Numbered from the stretch's first letter, positions 1 through 6,710 are shown. The stretch is 7,253 nucleotides of DNA from SLRI01 sp964576715 (GCA_964576715.1 CAZNWE010000130.1:1-7253); one strand, 5' to 3'. The notes: generated by a model from the sequence alone, not told the origin. Numbers and translations are program-made.

Positions 1-47
1 GCCCCATCGTCATTATTGCTGTGGACAAGCGGTATCGTGAGCCTTTT

Positions 48-69
48 GCCCGGCATGTCCGGGCGTTTT
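48..69 (+). terminator. Candidate intrinsic terminator of an upstream gene outside the window
   Basis: A 6-bp perfect stem (GCCCGG at 48-53, CCGGGC at 59-64) closes a 5-base loop and is followed by GTTTT (65-69). This is the form of a short rho-independent terminator reading on the + strand. On the - strand the stem is followed by A residues, so it would not work in that direction. The T tract is short. No upstream gene can be identified, because the first 100 bases are open in more than one frame. Confidence 0.5.
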
Positions 70-266
70 CGCGTACTCGGCACACGGCGGTTCAACGATT
101 TGTGAGCCCTGCCATTTCACGCCGATGTCAGGCCAAGTGAGCGGCGGTTTGCCGTAGCGTCACGGTTGTGCACCAGCCCATTTCGTGAATTTCCAGATTG
201 TACCCGGCGCTGCCGGAAAACCCTCGCCTCTGCTCGGGCCGGCCACGCTGCAACCTGATCAGCCAT

Positions 267-272
267 GAGGAG
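267..272 (+). promoter_or_regulatory. Ribosome binding site that sets the start of the repeat-protein gene
   Basis: GAGGAG lies 9 bases before the ATG at 282. It favours that start over the upstream ATG at 198, and the choice puts a typical signal peptide at the N-terminus. Confidence 0.7.
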
Positions 273-281
273 TGTCCATCG

Positions 282-1184
282 ATGTTTGTCCGCAACCCTG
301 CCGGCCGCGCCCTGCGGCCGATCCGCCTGGCCTTGCGTCTCGCCGCCAGCGCCTGCCTCGGCCTGGGCATTGGCCTCGCCACGGCACCCGACGCCAATGC
401 GCAGCGCCTTTCCGTGCTCCAAGGCGCGCACGTCGCCACCACGGCCTTCCGCGTCGCCTCGGGCGCCACGGCCGAAGGAATCGCCGGCTGCCCCGCCGGC
501 CACACCGTCATCGGTGGCGGCTAGCGCATCACCGGCACCGGCAGCGGCGCCGCCGCGGTCGCCAACTATGCCCCCACTGCCTCGACCTGGCTCGTGCGGT
601 TTCGCGGCCGCAACGACTCCACCTTTGGCAACGGCCCGGAGACCGTCAGCGTCTGGGCCATCTGCTTCCCGCGCAGCGCCTGCGGCAGTCACCGCGTCCA
701 GCTCAACCGCGCCTCGTTCGGCGTCCTCGGTGTCGAGCAAGGCTCGGCCGCCTGCGCCCCGGGCTTTCGCGCCTTCAGCCACGGCTACGTCCTGCAGACG
801 CCATTCCCCGACAACAACAGCTACGTGGTGACCGACACCTACCCAGCGCGCGCCGACAATTGGACCGTGCGCCTGTTCAGCAACGGGCCCGGCCGCAAGA
901 TCCTCACGTTCCGGGCGTTCTGTGCGCCGAACACGGTCGACATGGAGATCGTCAGGAGCCCGATCCTCTACCAGGCCGCCACCTCCGTCGCCTCGGCCAC
1001 CTGCCCCGCCGGCATGAACACTATCGCCGGCGGCTACACGCTGGCCGAGGACATCCGGATCAGCGTCGCCGGCAGCTATCCTTCCCGGCCCAATGCCTGG
1101 ACCGTCCAGGTCCGACCGTCCCTGACCTCGCGCGTCGGCACCGATATGGGCACCGTTTATGCCACCTGCGCCCGCACACGGTGA
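282..1184 (+). pseudogene. Secreted three-repeat protein with an in-frame amber codon (unrecognised family)
   Basis: I cannot assign this gene to a named family. Ignoring one TAG codon (522-524, codon 81), the frame runs unbroken for 301 codons to TGA at 1182-1184. Residues 1-40 form a Sec signal peptide: basic start (R4, R9, R12, R15, R19), a hydrophobic core at about 20-34, and a likely cleavage after ANA at residue 40. The rest holds three related units of about 75 residues, each with Cys-(P/A)-(A/P)-Gly, a Gly-Tyr 11 residues later, a tryptophan followed by an alternating strand-like stretch, and a second Cys. First Cys, Trp and last Cys fall at 70/103/128, 158/194/214 and 241/273/296. 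In unit 1 the Gly-Tyr tyrosine is replaced by the stop. Each unit could form one disulfide-closed beta module in the periplasm or outside the cell. As written, only an 80-residue fragment would be made; a GTG at 594 could restart a version without a signal peptide. Nonsense mutation, sequencing error and read-through all remain possible. Confidence 0.65.
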
Positions 1185-1193
1185 GTCTGGTCC

Positions 1194-1224
1194 GGCCCAT
1201 GGCCGAGGCCGTCGGTCATGGGCC
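1194..1224 (+). terminator. Strong hairpin after the repeat-protein gene (possible terminator or mRNA-stabilising stem)
   Basis: GGCCCATGGCCGA (1194-1206) pairs with TCGGTCATGGGCC (1212-1224) over 13 bp with a single G-T wobble, leaving a 5-base loop. It begins 10 bases after the stop codon at 1184. No T tract follows, so it is not a canonical intrinsic terminator. It could end transcription with help from Rho, or protect the 3' end of a processed transcript. Confidence 0.5.
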
Positions 1225-1250
1225 AGAGGACGGATGCCAGAGGACGGATG
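1223..1250 (+). repeat. Perfect 14-bp tandem duplication before the mltC-like gene
   Basis: CCAGAGGACGGATG occurs at 1223-1236 and again at 1237-1250 with no spacer and no mismatch. The first copy overlaps the last two bases of the preceding hairpin, and the second abuts the AAGGAG ribosome binding site. It looks like a recent slippage duplication. Confidence 0.85.
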
Positions 1251-1256
1251 AAGGAG
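1251..1256 (+). promoter_or_regulatory. Ribosome binding site that sets the mltC-like start
   Basis: AAGGAG lies 7 bases before the ATG at 1264. This strong site selects the frame that encodes the Tat-type signal peptide, not the frame of the catalytic domain. It is the main reason to believe that a frameshift separates the two. Confidence 0.75.
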
Positions 1257-1263
1257 ACAGGCG

Positions 1264-2492
1264 ATGATCCATCAGGCAGACGCCAGAGGCTTCGATCAGA
1301 CCATCGGTCACGCGACCCGACCCGGCGGCCTGGCGCGCCGGACGCTCCTCCAAGCGGCGAGTGCGGCCGGCGGTGCTGCCATCGGCAGCTTTGCCGTCCG
1401 GCCTGGCAGGGTGCGGACCCGACGGGCATGCCGCCGCAGCGCGCCGCCAGCAACGCCGTGGACGACCCCCAGGCCGCGTTCGACGAGCTGGTCCGCACCG
1501 CCTACGAGGAGGTCGCCCGCAAGGTCGGCGAGCGCTGGGGTGCCGGAGACGCCCGGCTCCCCGCGCGGACCACGGCGGTCGACTACGACCGGTCGATGCG
1601 CAGCCGGGTCGTCATCGACTACGCGGCGGGCGAGATGCGGGTGGAGACCCTGCTGACCGATGGCGAGCCACCCGAAGCCGCCCGCACCCGCCTCGAGGCG
1701 CTCGCCGCCACGGCCCGCCCGGTCGGCGCCGGCCGAACAGGGATGAGCGACCCGGTCTCCCGCATGGTCGAGGCGCGCGCCACCGCACGAGGTATCGCCC
1801 TGGCCGAGCCCGAGACGTCGACGGTCGCGATCGAGCAGCTCATGGCCGGCGAGCGCCGGACGTTCGAGCCCGCCGTCATGGTGGCGGACGGTCACTCTGG
1901 CCGGCGCAAGATGATGATGACCCGGCGCTTCGGTCCGAGCTTCCAGCGCGATCTCGCCGAACGCTACCGCACGCCGATCCGGCGCGAGGCCCGCGGCCGT
2001 GATCTCGCGCCGTCGCTCATCCTCGCCATCATGCAGAGCGAGAGCGCCTTCAACCCCCGCGCCGCCTCGCCGGCCCCGGCCTATGCCCTGATGCAGCTGG
2101 TGCCGCGAAGCGGTGGCGCCGATGCCTACCGGTTCGTCAACGGCGAGCCGCGGCTGCTCGATCCCGAGATGCTCTTCGTCCCCGACACCAACATCAAGCT
2201 CGGCACAGCCTACTTGCAGCTCGTCTTCACCCGCTACCTGCGCGCGATCGAAAACCCGGTGAGCCGCCTCTACTGCACCATCGCCGCCTACAATACCGGC
2301 GCCGGCAATGTCGCCCGGGCGTTCACCGGCAGCACCAGTGTCGGCGCGGCGGCAGCGCTGATCAACGGCCTCGAGCCCGACGCCGTCTTCGCCCATTTGC
2401 GCACCCGGCTACCGTTCGAGGAGACCCGCACCTATCTCGCCCGTGTCGTCGAACGGCAGGACCAGTGGCGGGACTGGGACGGCGCGGTCTGA
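1264..2492 (+). CDS. MltC-like membrane-associated/periplasmic lytic transglycosylase, frameshifted after its signal peptide
   Basis: Lytic transglycosylases of this family cleave peptidoglycan between MurNAc and GlcNAc to give 1,6-anhydroMurNAc ends. The C-terminal half matches the MltC SLT domain: AIMQSESAFNP carries the catalytic Glu (codon 2040-2042), followed by the ALMQLVP loop, the NIKLGTAYL helix, ENPVSRLY, the AAYNTGAGNV motif and the final ETRTYL. The region before it (about 1428-1980) fits the position of the MltC N-terminal domain. The N-terminus starting at 1264 is Tat-like: twin arginines at residues 25-26 (ARRTLLQ), then an Ala/Gly-rich hydrophobic stretch. That start is in a different frame from the catalytic part, and the span is one base short of a whole number of codons. 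Restoring one G in the GG at 1400-1401 would join the two at about residue 46 and give about 409 residues, a little longer than E. coli MltC, which is a lipoprotein. As written, the catalytic domain could only be made from a weak internal start such as ATG 1428, without export. The family call is firm for the catalytic domain; the frameshift position is inferred. Confidence 0.8.
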
Positions 2493-2566
2493 AGACCCGG
2501 CCTCGCAGGCTGCTCGAAAAGTCGTCACGGCGCCGCGCCCGCGCGCCGAGCGAGCCGGTCTTCAGA
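2488..2566. terminator. Inverted repeat between convergent mltC-like gene and serA, candidate bidirectional terminator
   Basis: The left arm (2488-2506) and right arm (2550-2566) pair over 17 bp, with two single bulged C residues in the left arm. The arms contain both stop codons: TGA of the transglycosylase (2490-2492) and TGA of serA (2564-2562, - strand). Both genes therefore end in the same TGAAGACC. Inside the loop is a second 6-bp hairpin, CGGCGC (2528-2533) with GCGCCG (2543-2548). There is no T tract on either strand, so termination through this structure alone is uncertain. Confidence 0.5.
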
Positions 2567-4139
2567 ATGCCAGGGGCTTGACCTGCAGCACCTGCGGTAG
2601 TGCCTGGATCTGCGCCAGCACCGTCTCGGGCACGACAGTGTCGACCTCGACCAGGGCGATGGCGTCGCTGCCGGGCTTGTCGCGACCGAGGTGGAAGGTC
2701 GCGATGTTGATGCCGTTATCGCCCAGGAGACCGCCCAGGGCACCGATGAAGCCGGGCTTGTCCTCGTTCCGGACGTAGAGCATGTACGGGGCGAGGCGGA
2801 CCTCGATGTCGATGCCGCGAATCCGCACGACCCGGGGCGCACCCTCGTGGATCAATGTGCCGCAGACCTCGCGCGGGCCGCGTTCGGTCAGGACCTCGAC
2901 CGTTATCAGCGTGCGATAGCCGTCGAGATCCTCGGTCTCGACCGTGGTGACGCCGATATCGCGCGAACGGGCGACGGCCGGGGCGTTGACCATGTTCACG
3001 CTCGCCAGGAGCGGGCTCAAGAGACCCTGGAGGATGATCTGGGTCAAGGGCCGGGTGTTGAGCCGGGCCACCTCGCCGGCATAGATGATCTTCACACCCT
3101 TGAGCCCGGTCTCGGTCAGCTGGCCGGCGAACGAGCCCAGCTGCTCGGCGAGCTGCATGTAGGGCTTGAGCCTGGGTGCCTCCTCGGCGGTCACCGACGG
3201 CATGTTGAGCGCGTTGATGATCGCCCCCTTCAAGAGGTAGTCGCTCATCTGCTCGGCGATCTCGAGCGCCACCTGCTCCTGCGCCTCGGCGGTCGACGCC
3301 CCCAGATGCGGGGTGACGATGACGTCCTCGAGTTCGAACAGCGGCGACTCCCTGGCCGGCTCCTTGGCGAAGACATCGAGCGCTGCCCCGGCGACGTGGC
3401 CGGTTTCGATCAGCGCCGCCAGGGCCGCCTCGTCGACCAGCCCGCCCCTGGCACAATTGACGATCCTGACACCCTTCTTGGTCTTCTGCAGGTTGTCGGC
3501 CGAGAGGATGTTCCGGGTCTGTTCGGTCAAGGGCGTGTGCAGGGTGATGACGTCGGCGCGGCCGAGCAGGGTGTCGAGGTCGACCTTCTCGACGCCGAGA
3601 TCCTGGGCGCGTTCGGGCGAAAGGAAGGGATCGAAGGCGATCACCCGCATCTTCAGGCCTTGTGCGCGGTTGGCGACGATCGAGCCGATATTGCCGCAGC
3701 CGATGACGCCGAGGGTCTTGCCGGCGAGTTCGGTGCCGACGAAGCGCGACTTTTCCCACTTGCCGGCGCGGGTGGAGCGGTCGGCCGCAGGGAGTTGGCG
3801 GGCCAGGGCCATCATCATGGCGATGGCGTGCTCGGCCGTGGTCACCGAATTGCCGAAGGGGGTGTTCATGACGACCACACCGGCCTCGGTCGCCGCCTCG
3901 ATGTCGACATTGTCGACCCCGATCCCGGCGCGGCCCACCACCTTGAGTCTGGTCGCCGCCGCCAGGAGATCACTCGTCACCTTGGTCGCCGAGCGGATGG
4001 CGAGGCCGTCATAGTCGCCGATGATCGCCATTTGCTCCTCGGGCGGGAGCCCGGGCTTGACGTCGGCGGCGATGCCGCGCTGCTCGAAGATGGCGACGGC
4101 GGCAGGGCTGAGTTTGTCGGCGATCAGCACACGAAACAT
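2562..4139 (-). CDS. serA: D-3-phosphoglycerate dehydrogenase
   Basis: It oxidises 3-phosphoglycerate to 3-phosphohydroxypyruvate with NAD+, the first committed step of serine synthesis, in the cytoplasm. The 525-residue product is the long form. The substrate and nucleotide-binding domains cover about residues 1-315, an intervening (ASB-type) domain about 320-445, and a C-terminal ACT domain about 452-525, the usual site of serine or other regulatory binding. The Rossmann motif GCGNIG is at 147-152, and Asp170 after it at the strand end suggests NAD rather than NADP. The catalytic set is present: Arg231 in NCARGG, Glu260 in AKEP and His278 in TPHLG. The ATG is preceded by GAGGA at about 7 bases. 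It lies 27 bases downstream of serC on the same strand and is almost certainly co-transcribed with it. Nothing is missing or truncated. Confidence 0.97.
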   Translation of the reverse strand: MFRVLIADKLSPAAVAIFEQRGIAADVKPGLPPEEQMAIIGDYDGLAIRSATKVTSDLLAAATRLKVVGRAGIGVDNVDIEAATEAGVVVMNTPFGNSVTTAEHAIAMMMALARQLPAADRSTRAGKWEKSRFVGTELAGKTLGVIGCGNIGSIVANRAQGLKMRVIAFDPFLSPERAQDLGVEKVDLDTLLGRADVITLHTPLTEQTRNILSADNLQKTKKGVRIVNCARGGLVDEAALAALIETGHVAGAALDVFAKEPARESPLFELEDVIVTPHLGASTAEAQEQVALEIAEQMSDYLLKGAIINALNMPSVTAEEAPRLKPYMQLAEQLGSFAGQLTETGLKGVKIIYAGEVARLNTRPLTQIILQGLLSPLLASVNMVNAPAVARSRDIGVTTVETEDLDGYRTLITVEVLTERGPREVCGTLIHEGAPRVVRIRGIDIEVRLAPYMLYVRNEDKPGFIGALGGLLGDNGINIATFHLGRDKPGSDAIALVEVDTVVPETVLAQIQALPQVLQVKPLAF

Positions 4140-4166
4140 GGGCTATCCTCGAAAAGTGAATAACGG

Positions 4167-5336
4167 TCAGTCGGCGGCCTCGGTCTCGGCCGCCCTGGTC
4201 TGGGCGAAGGCCCAGTCCAGCCAGGGCAGCAGGCGTGCCGTGTCCTCGGGCTCGACGGTGGCCCCGCCCCAGAGGCGCAGGCCGGGCGGCGCGTCGCGAT
4301 AGCCGGCGATGTCGAAGGCGACCTGTTCCTCGTCGAGCCGTTTGACCATGGCCTTGACGAACGCGGCCTGCTCGGCGGCGGGGCGGCCGGCGATCACGGG
4401 ATCGGTGATCTTCAGGCAGATCGAGGTGGAGGAGCGGGTCTCGGGTGTCGCGGCGAGGAAAGCCGCCCAGGGCGAGCTTTCGACCCACGTTGCAACGGCC
4501 GCGAGATTGGCCCGCGAGCGTTCGACCAGGGCCGAGAGACCGCCGATCGCCTCCGCCCAGGTCAGCGCGTCGAGCACGTCCTCGACGGCCAGCATCGAGG
4601 GCGTGTTGATGGTCTCGCCCTTGAAGATGCCGTCGATCAGCTTGCCCCCCTTGGTCAGCCGGAAGATCTTCGGCAGCGGCCAGGGCGGGCTGTAGCTCTC
4701 GAGCCGTTCGACCGCCCGCGGGCTCAGGGCCAGCATGCCGTGCTGGCCTTCGCCGCCCAACACCTTCTGCCAGGACCAGGTGACGACGTCGAGCTTGGGC
4801 CAGGGAAGCTCCATGGCAAAGACGGCGGAGGTCGCATCGCAGAGGGTGAGGCCGGTGCGGTCGGTGGCTATCCAGTCGCCGTCGGGGACCACCACGCCCG
4901 AGGTGGTACCGTTCCAGGTGAAGACGATGTCGCGGTCGGGGCTGGTGGCGGCAAGGTCGGGAAGCGCACCGTAATCGGCCTCGAAGCGGCGCAGATCCTC
5001 GAGCCTGAGTTGCTTGACCGCATCGGTGAGCCAGCCCGACCCGAAGCTCTCGAAGGCGACGACATCGCAGCCCCGCGCCCCCAGCATCGTCCACATCGCC
5101 ATCTCGAACGCACCGGTATCGGAGGCCGGGACGATACCGAGAACGTAATCGTCCGGGATGCCGAGGATCGCCCGGCTCTTCTCGATGACGGCGGCCAGAC
5201 GCTGTTTCGCCGGGCCAGAGCGATGCGAGCGGGCGACGAGTGCCGGCTGCAGCGCATCGACGGACCAGCCGGGCCGCTTCGCGGTCGGGCCGGAGCCGAA
5301 GCAGGGATTGGACGGGCGCTGAGCCGGTCGCTGCAT
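4167..5336 (-). CDS. serC: Phosphoserine aminotransferase, alphaproteobacterial-type
   Basis: A PLP enzyme that transfers an amino group from glutamate to 3-phosphohydroxypyruvate to give 3-phosphoserine, the second step of serine synthesis. It belongs to the branch of SerC typical of alphaproteobacteria, which begins with RPSNPCFGSGPTAKRPGW-like sequence (here from residue 7), so the start at 5336 is well placed; GAGG lies 4 bases upstream of the ATG. Visible active-site features are the GTTSG turn (143-147), Asp167 in CDATS for the pyridine nitrogen, Lys191 in WSWQKVLGG for the PLP Schiff base, and the NTPS segment (244-247). At 389 residues it is full length for this branch. It is the first gene of a serC-serA operon and its product feeds on the SerA product. 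The third enzyme, SerB, is not in the window. Confidence 0.95.
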   Translation of the reverse strand: MQRPAQRPSNPCFGSGPTAKRPGWSVDALQPALVARSHRSGPAKQRLAAVIEKSRAILGIPDDYVLGIVPASDTGAFEMAMWTMLGARGCDVVAFESFGSGWLTDAVKQLRLEDLRRFEADYGALPDLAATSPDRDIVFTWNGTTSGVVVPDGDWIATDRTGLTLCDATSAVFAMELPWPKLDVVTWSWQKVLGGEGQHGMLALSPRAVERLESYSPPWPLPKIFRLTKGGKLIDGIFKGETINTPSMLAVEDVLDALTWAEAIGGLSALVERSRANLAAVATWVESSPWAAFLAATPETRSSTSICLKITDPVIAGRPAAEQAAFVKAMVKRLDEEQVAFDIAGYRDAPPGLRLWGGATVEPEDTARLLPWLDWAFAQTRAAETEAAD

Positions 5337-5357
5337 GAAACCTCGCTAGTGTCGCGG

Positions 5358-5374
5358 AGCCGAAACAATCGGCC
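5358..5374 (-). promoter_or_regulatory. serC: Small hairpin in the serC leader
   Basis: On the - strand GGCCGA (5374-5369) pairs with TCGGCT (5363-5358) over 6 bp, including one G-T pair, with a TTGTT loop. It sits about 21 bases before the serC start codon and shortly before its ribosome binding site. A conserved RNA leader called the serC motif is known upstream of alphaproteobacterial serC-serA operons. Whether this hairpin belongs to it cannot be decided by eye. Confidence 0.3.
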
Positions 5375-5376
5375 GG

Positions 5377-5405
5377 AAATTAGAAGGTTTCTCGCTGCAT
5401 CGCAA
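5377..5405 (-). promoter_or_regulatory. serC: Possible promoter of the serC-serA operon
   Basis: On the - strand TTGCGA (5405-5400) and TAATTT (5382-5377) are separated by exactly 17 bases and loosely resemble sigma-70 -35 and -10 elements (four and three of six matches). Transcription would begin near 5370, giving a 5' leader of about 34 bases that starts at the hairpin. This is a weak consensus match only. Confidence 0.3.
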
Positions 5406-5623
5406 CACGGCCGTTCGGCGCAGGGCTATCTCCGGCAAGCGGTGTCCGCCAACCTCGAAGATGATCAAAAATCGGGCAACGCGATCGGTTCGGCGGCACC
5501 AACACGCTCACTTGCCGTGATTTCGGGCAGAGAGCCCCGGAATCGAGTGCTCTGGCATGTGCCTTGCTGCGAGCGCGGGCAATCACAGACCTCGTGCTCG
5601 CCTCGGCGGCCACGTCTCTTCTT

Positions 5624-5629
5624 GGGGAG
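5624..5629 (+). promoter_or_regulatory. Ribosome binding site supporting a TTG start for the binding protein
   Basis: GGGGAG ends 9 bases before the TTG at 5639. None of the upstream in-frame candidates (TTG 5564, GTG 5594) has a comparable site, and starting at 5639 gives a signal peptide of normal length. Confidence 0.6.
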
Positions 5630-5638
5630 TCCGCCCTC

Positions 5639-6703
5639 TTGCCTCTGCTCCGTCGCTCCGTCCTCGCGCTGGCTTGCGCCCTTCCGCTGACCTTGCCGGC
5701 TGTCGCTTCGGCCCAGCAACGCACCGATTTTCGCATCTGCTGGTCGATCTATGTCGGCTGGATGCCCTGGGGTTGGGCCGCCGACAACGGCATCGTCGCC
5801 AAGTGGGCCGACCAGCACGGCATCGAGATCGAGGTCGTGCAGATCAACGACTATATCGAATCGATCAACCAGTACACGGCCGGCGCCTTCGACGGCTGCT
5901 CGATGACCAACATGGACGCGCTGACCATCCCGGCGGTGGGCGGGGTCGATTCCACGGCGCTGATCATCGGCGATTTCTCCAACGGCAATGACGGCATCGT
6001 CTCGAAATCGGCCTCGAGCCTGGAGGAGCTCGCCGGCGCGCCGGTCAACCTGGTCGAGCTCTCGGTCTCCCATTACCTCCTCGCCCGCGGCCTGGAGAGT
6101 GTCGGCCTCGCCGAGCGCGACTTGGCCGGCGTCGTCAACACCTCCGATGCCGACCTGGTCTCGGTCTTCTCGGCAGCCCCCGATGTCGAGCACGTGGTCA
6201 CCTGGAACCCGCTTCTGGCCGAGGTGGCGGCGATGCCGGGCTCGACGAAGCTCTTCGACAGCAGCCAGATCCCGGGCGAGATCATCGACATGCTGGTGGT
6301 CAACAGCGAGGTGCTCGACGCCAATCCGGACTTCGGCAAGGCGCTGGTCGGGGCCTGGTACGAGACCATGAGGGTCATGAGCGGTGACGACGACGCCGGG
6401 ATCGCCGCGCGTACCGCCATGGGGGAGGCGTCCGGGACCGATCTCGCGGGCTACGAGATGCAGCTCGACTCGACGATGATGTTCTACGATCCGGCCGATG
6501 CCGTCGCCTTCACCACGAGCCCCGATCTGATCGAGACCATGGAGCGGGTGCGGACCTTCTCCGACAGCCACGGGCTCCTCGAGGGCGGGCTCGACTATGT
6601 CGGCATCGCCTTTCCCGACGGCACGGTGCTCGGCAGCGAGAGCAACGTGAAGCTGCGCTTTACCGCCGAGTACATGGCGATGGCGGCCGAAGGCTCTCCA
6701 TAG
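5639..6703 (+). CDS. Periplasmic substrate-binding protein of a urea-carboxylase-associated ABC transporter
   Basis: This protein captures a small substrate in the periplasm and hands it to the permease encoded next. It resembles the SsuA/TauA/NrtA-type binding proteins, and specifically the family annotated as the periplasmic binding protein of the urea carboxylase region (putative urea ABC transporter binding protein). Diagnostic stretches are CWSIYVGWMPWGWA right after the signal peptide, the QINDYIESINQYTAG segment, DGCSMTNMDALTIPA and the IIGDFSNGNDGIV segment. With a TTG start at 5639 it has 354 residues: basic MPLLRR, a hydrophobic core, and a cleavage site after ASA at residue 25. The cysteine in the core (residue 13) is not in a lipobox, so it is not a lipoprotein. 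Urea carboxylases of this context are now known in many bacteria to act on guanidine, so guanidine or a related compound is a possible substrate; this is inference. A longer form from 5564 (379 residues) is possible. The gene ends in TAG, 7 bases before the permease. Confidence 0.85.
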   Translation: MPLLRRSVLALACALPLTLPAVASAQQRTDFRICWSIYVGWMPWGWAADNGIVAKWADQHGIEIEVVQINDYIESINQYTAGAFDGCSMTNMDALTIPAVGGVDSTALIIGDFSNGNDGIVSKSASSLEELAGAPVNLVELSVSHYLLARGLESVGLAERDLAGVVNTSDADLVSVFSAAPDVEHVVTWNPLLAEVAAMPGSTKLFDSSQIPGEIIDMLVVNSEVLDANPDFGKALVGAWYETMRVMSGDDDAGIAARTAMGEASGTDLAGYEMQLDSTMMFYDPADAVAFTTSPDLIETMERVRTFSDSHGLLEGGLDYVGIAFPDGTVLGSESNVKLRFTAEYMAMAAEGSP

Positions 6704-6710
6704 CCGCGCG

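Larger units (their letters stand above)
1..281. other. Non-coding leader region upstream of the repeat-protein gene
   Basis: No gene can be supported here. Open reading through this stretch on either strand gives no recognisable protein, signal peptide or ribosome binding site, although the last codons of a gene entering from the left cannot be excluded. The stretch holds the terminator-like hairpin at 48-69 and, at its right end, the ribosome binding site of the next gene. A promoter for that gene must lie in this region, but I found no convincing -35/-10 pair. Confidence 0.5.
5337..5638. other. Divergent intergenic region between serC and the ABC transporter operon
   Basis: These 302 bases separate two outward-reading operons and hold no supportable gene. 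On the serC side are a possible promoter (5377-5405), a small leader hairpin (5358-5374) and the serC ribosome binding site. On the transporter side, GGGGAG at 5624-5629 is the only clear signal. I looked for guanidine riboswitch sequence (ykkC, mini-ykkC) because of the transporter family and did not see its conserved blocks. No other structured RNA is recognisable by eye. Confidence 0.6.

Noticed and set aside
522..524. Pyrrolysine or other recoding at the amber codon
   Set aside because: No insertion element or matching tRNA/synthetase is visible, and the position is a plain Tyr in the sister repeats. Kept only as a remote option.
272..1267. Open frame of 331 codons overlapping the repeat-protein gene
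   Set aside because: Its product is low-complexity Arg/Pro/His-rich sequence typical of a shifted frame in high-GC DNA. The repeat structure and signal peptide are in the other frame.
1399..1413. Programmed -1 frameshift in the mltC-like gene
   Set aside because: There is no slippery heptamer of the X XXY YYZ form, and the family is not known for recoding. A lost base is simpler.
1308..2396. Long - strand open frame opposite the lytic transglycosylase
   Set aside because: The + strand frame has unmistakable MltC motifs; the opposite frame has none.
2691..4163. Open frame of 490 codons on the + strand opposite serA
   Set aside because: It is the antisense shadow of serA in a G+C-rich gene. 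It has no known motif, is rich in Gly, Asp, Arg and Leu as such shadows are, and has no ribosome binding site of note.
5380..5400. Six-codon upstream ORF (MQRETF, - strand) as a serC leader peptide
   Set aside because: It has no ribosome binding site and contains no serine codons. It also overlaps the likely promoter, so it may not be transcribed.
5461..5638. Guanidine (ykkC or mini-ykkC) riboswitch upstream of the transporter
   Set aside because: None of the conserved sequence blocks or ACGR-loop hairpin pairs were found by eye.
5660..5680. Lipoprotein signal around Cys13 of the binding protein
   Set aside because: The residues before the Cys (ALA) do not fit a lipobox, and a good signal peptidase I site follows at ASA.
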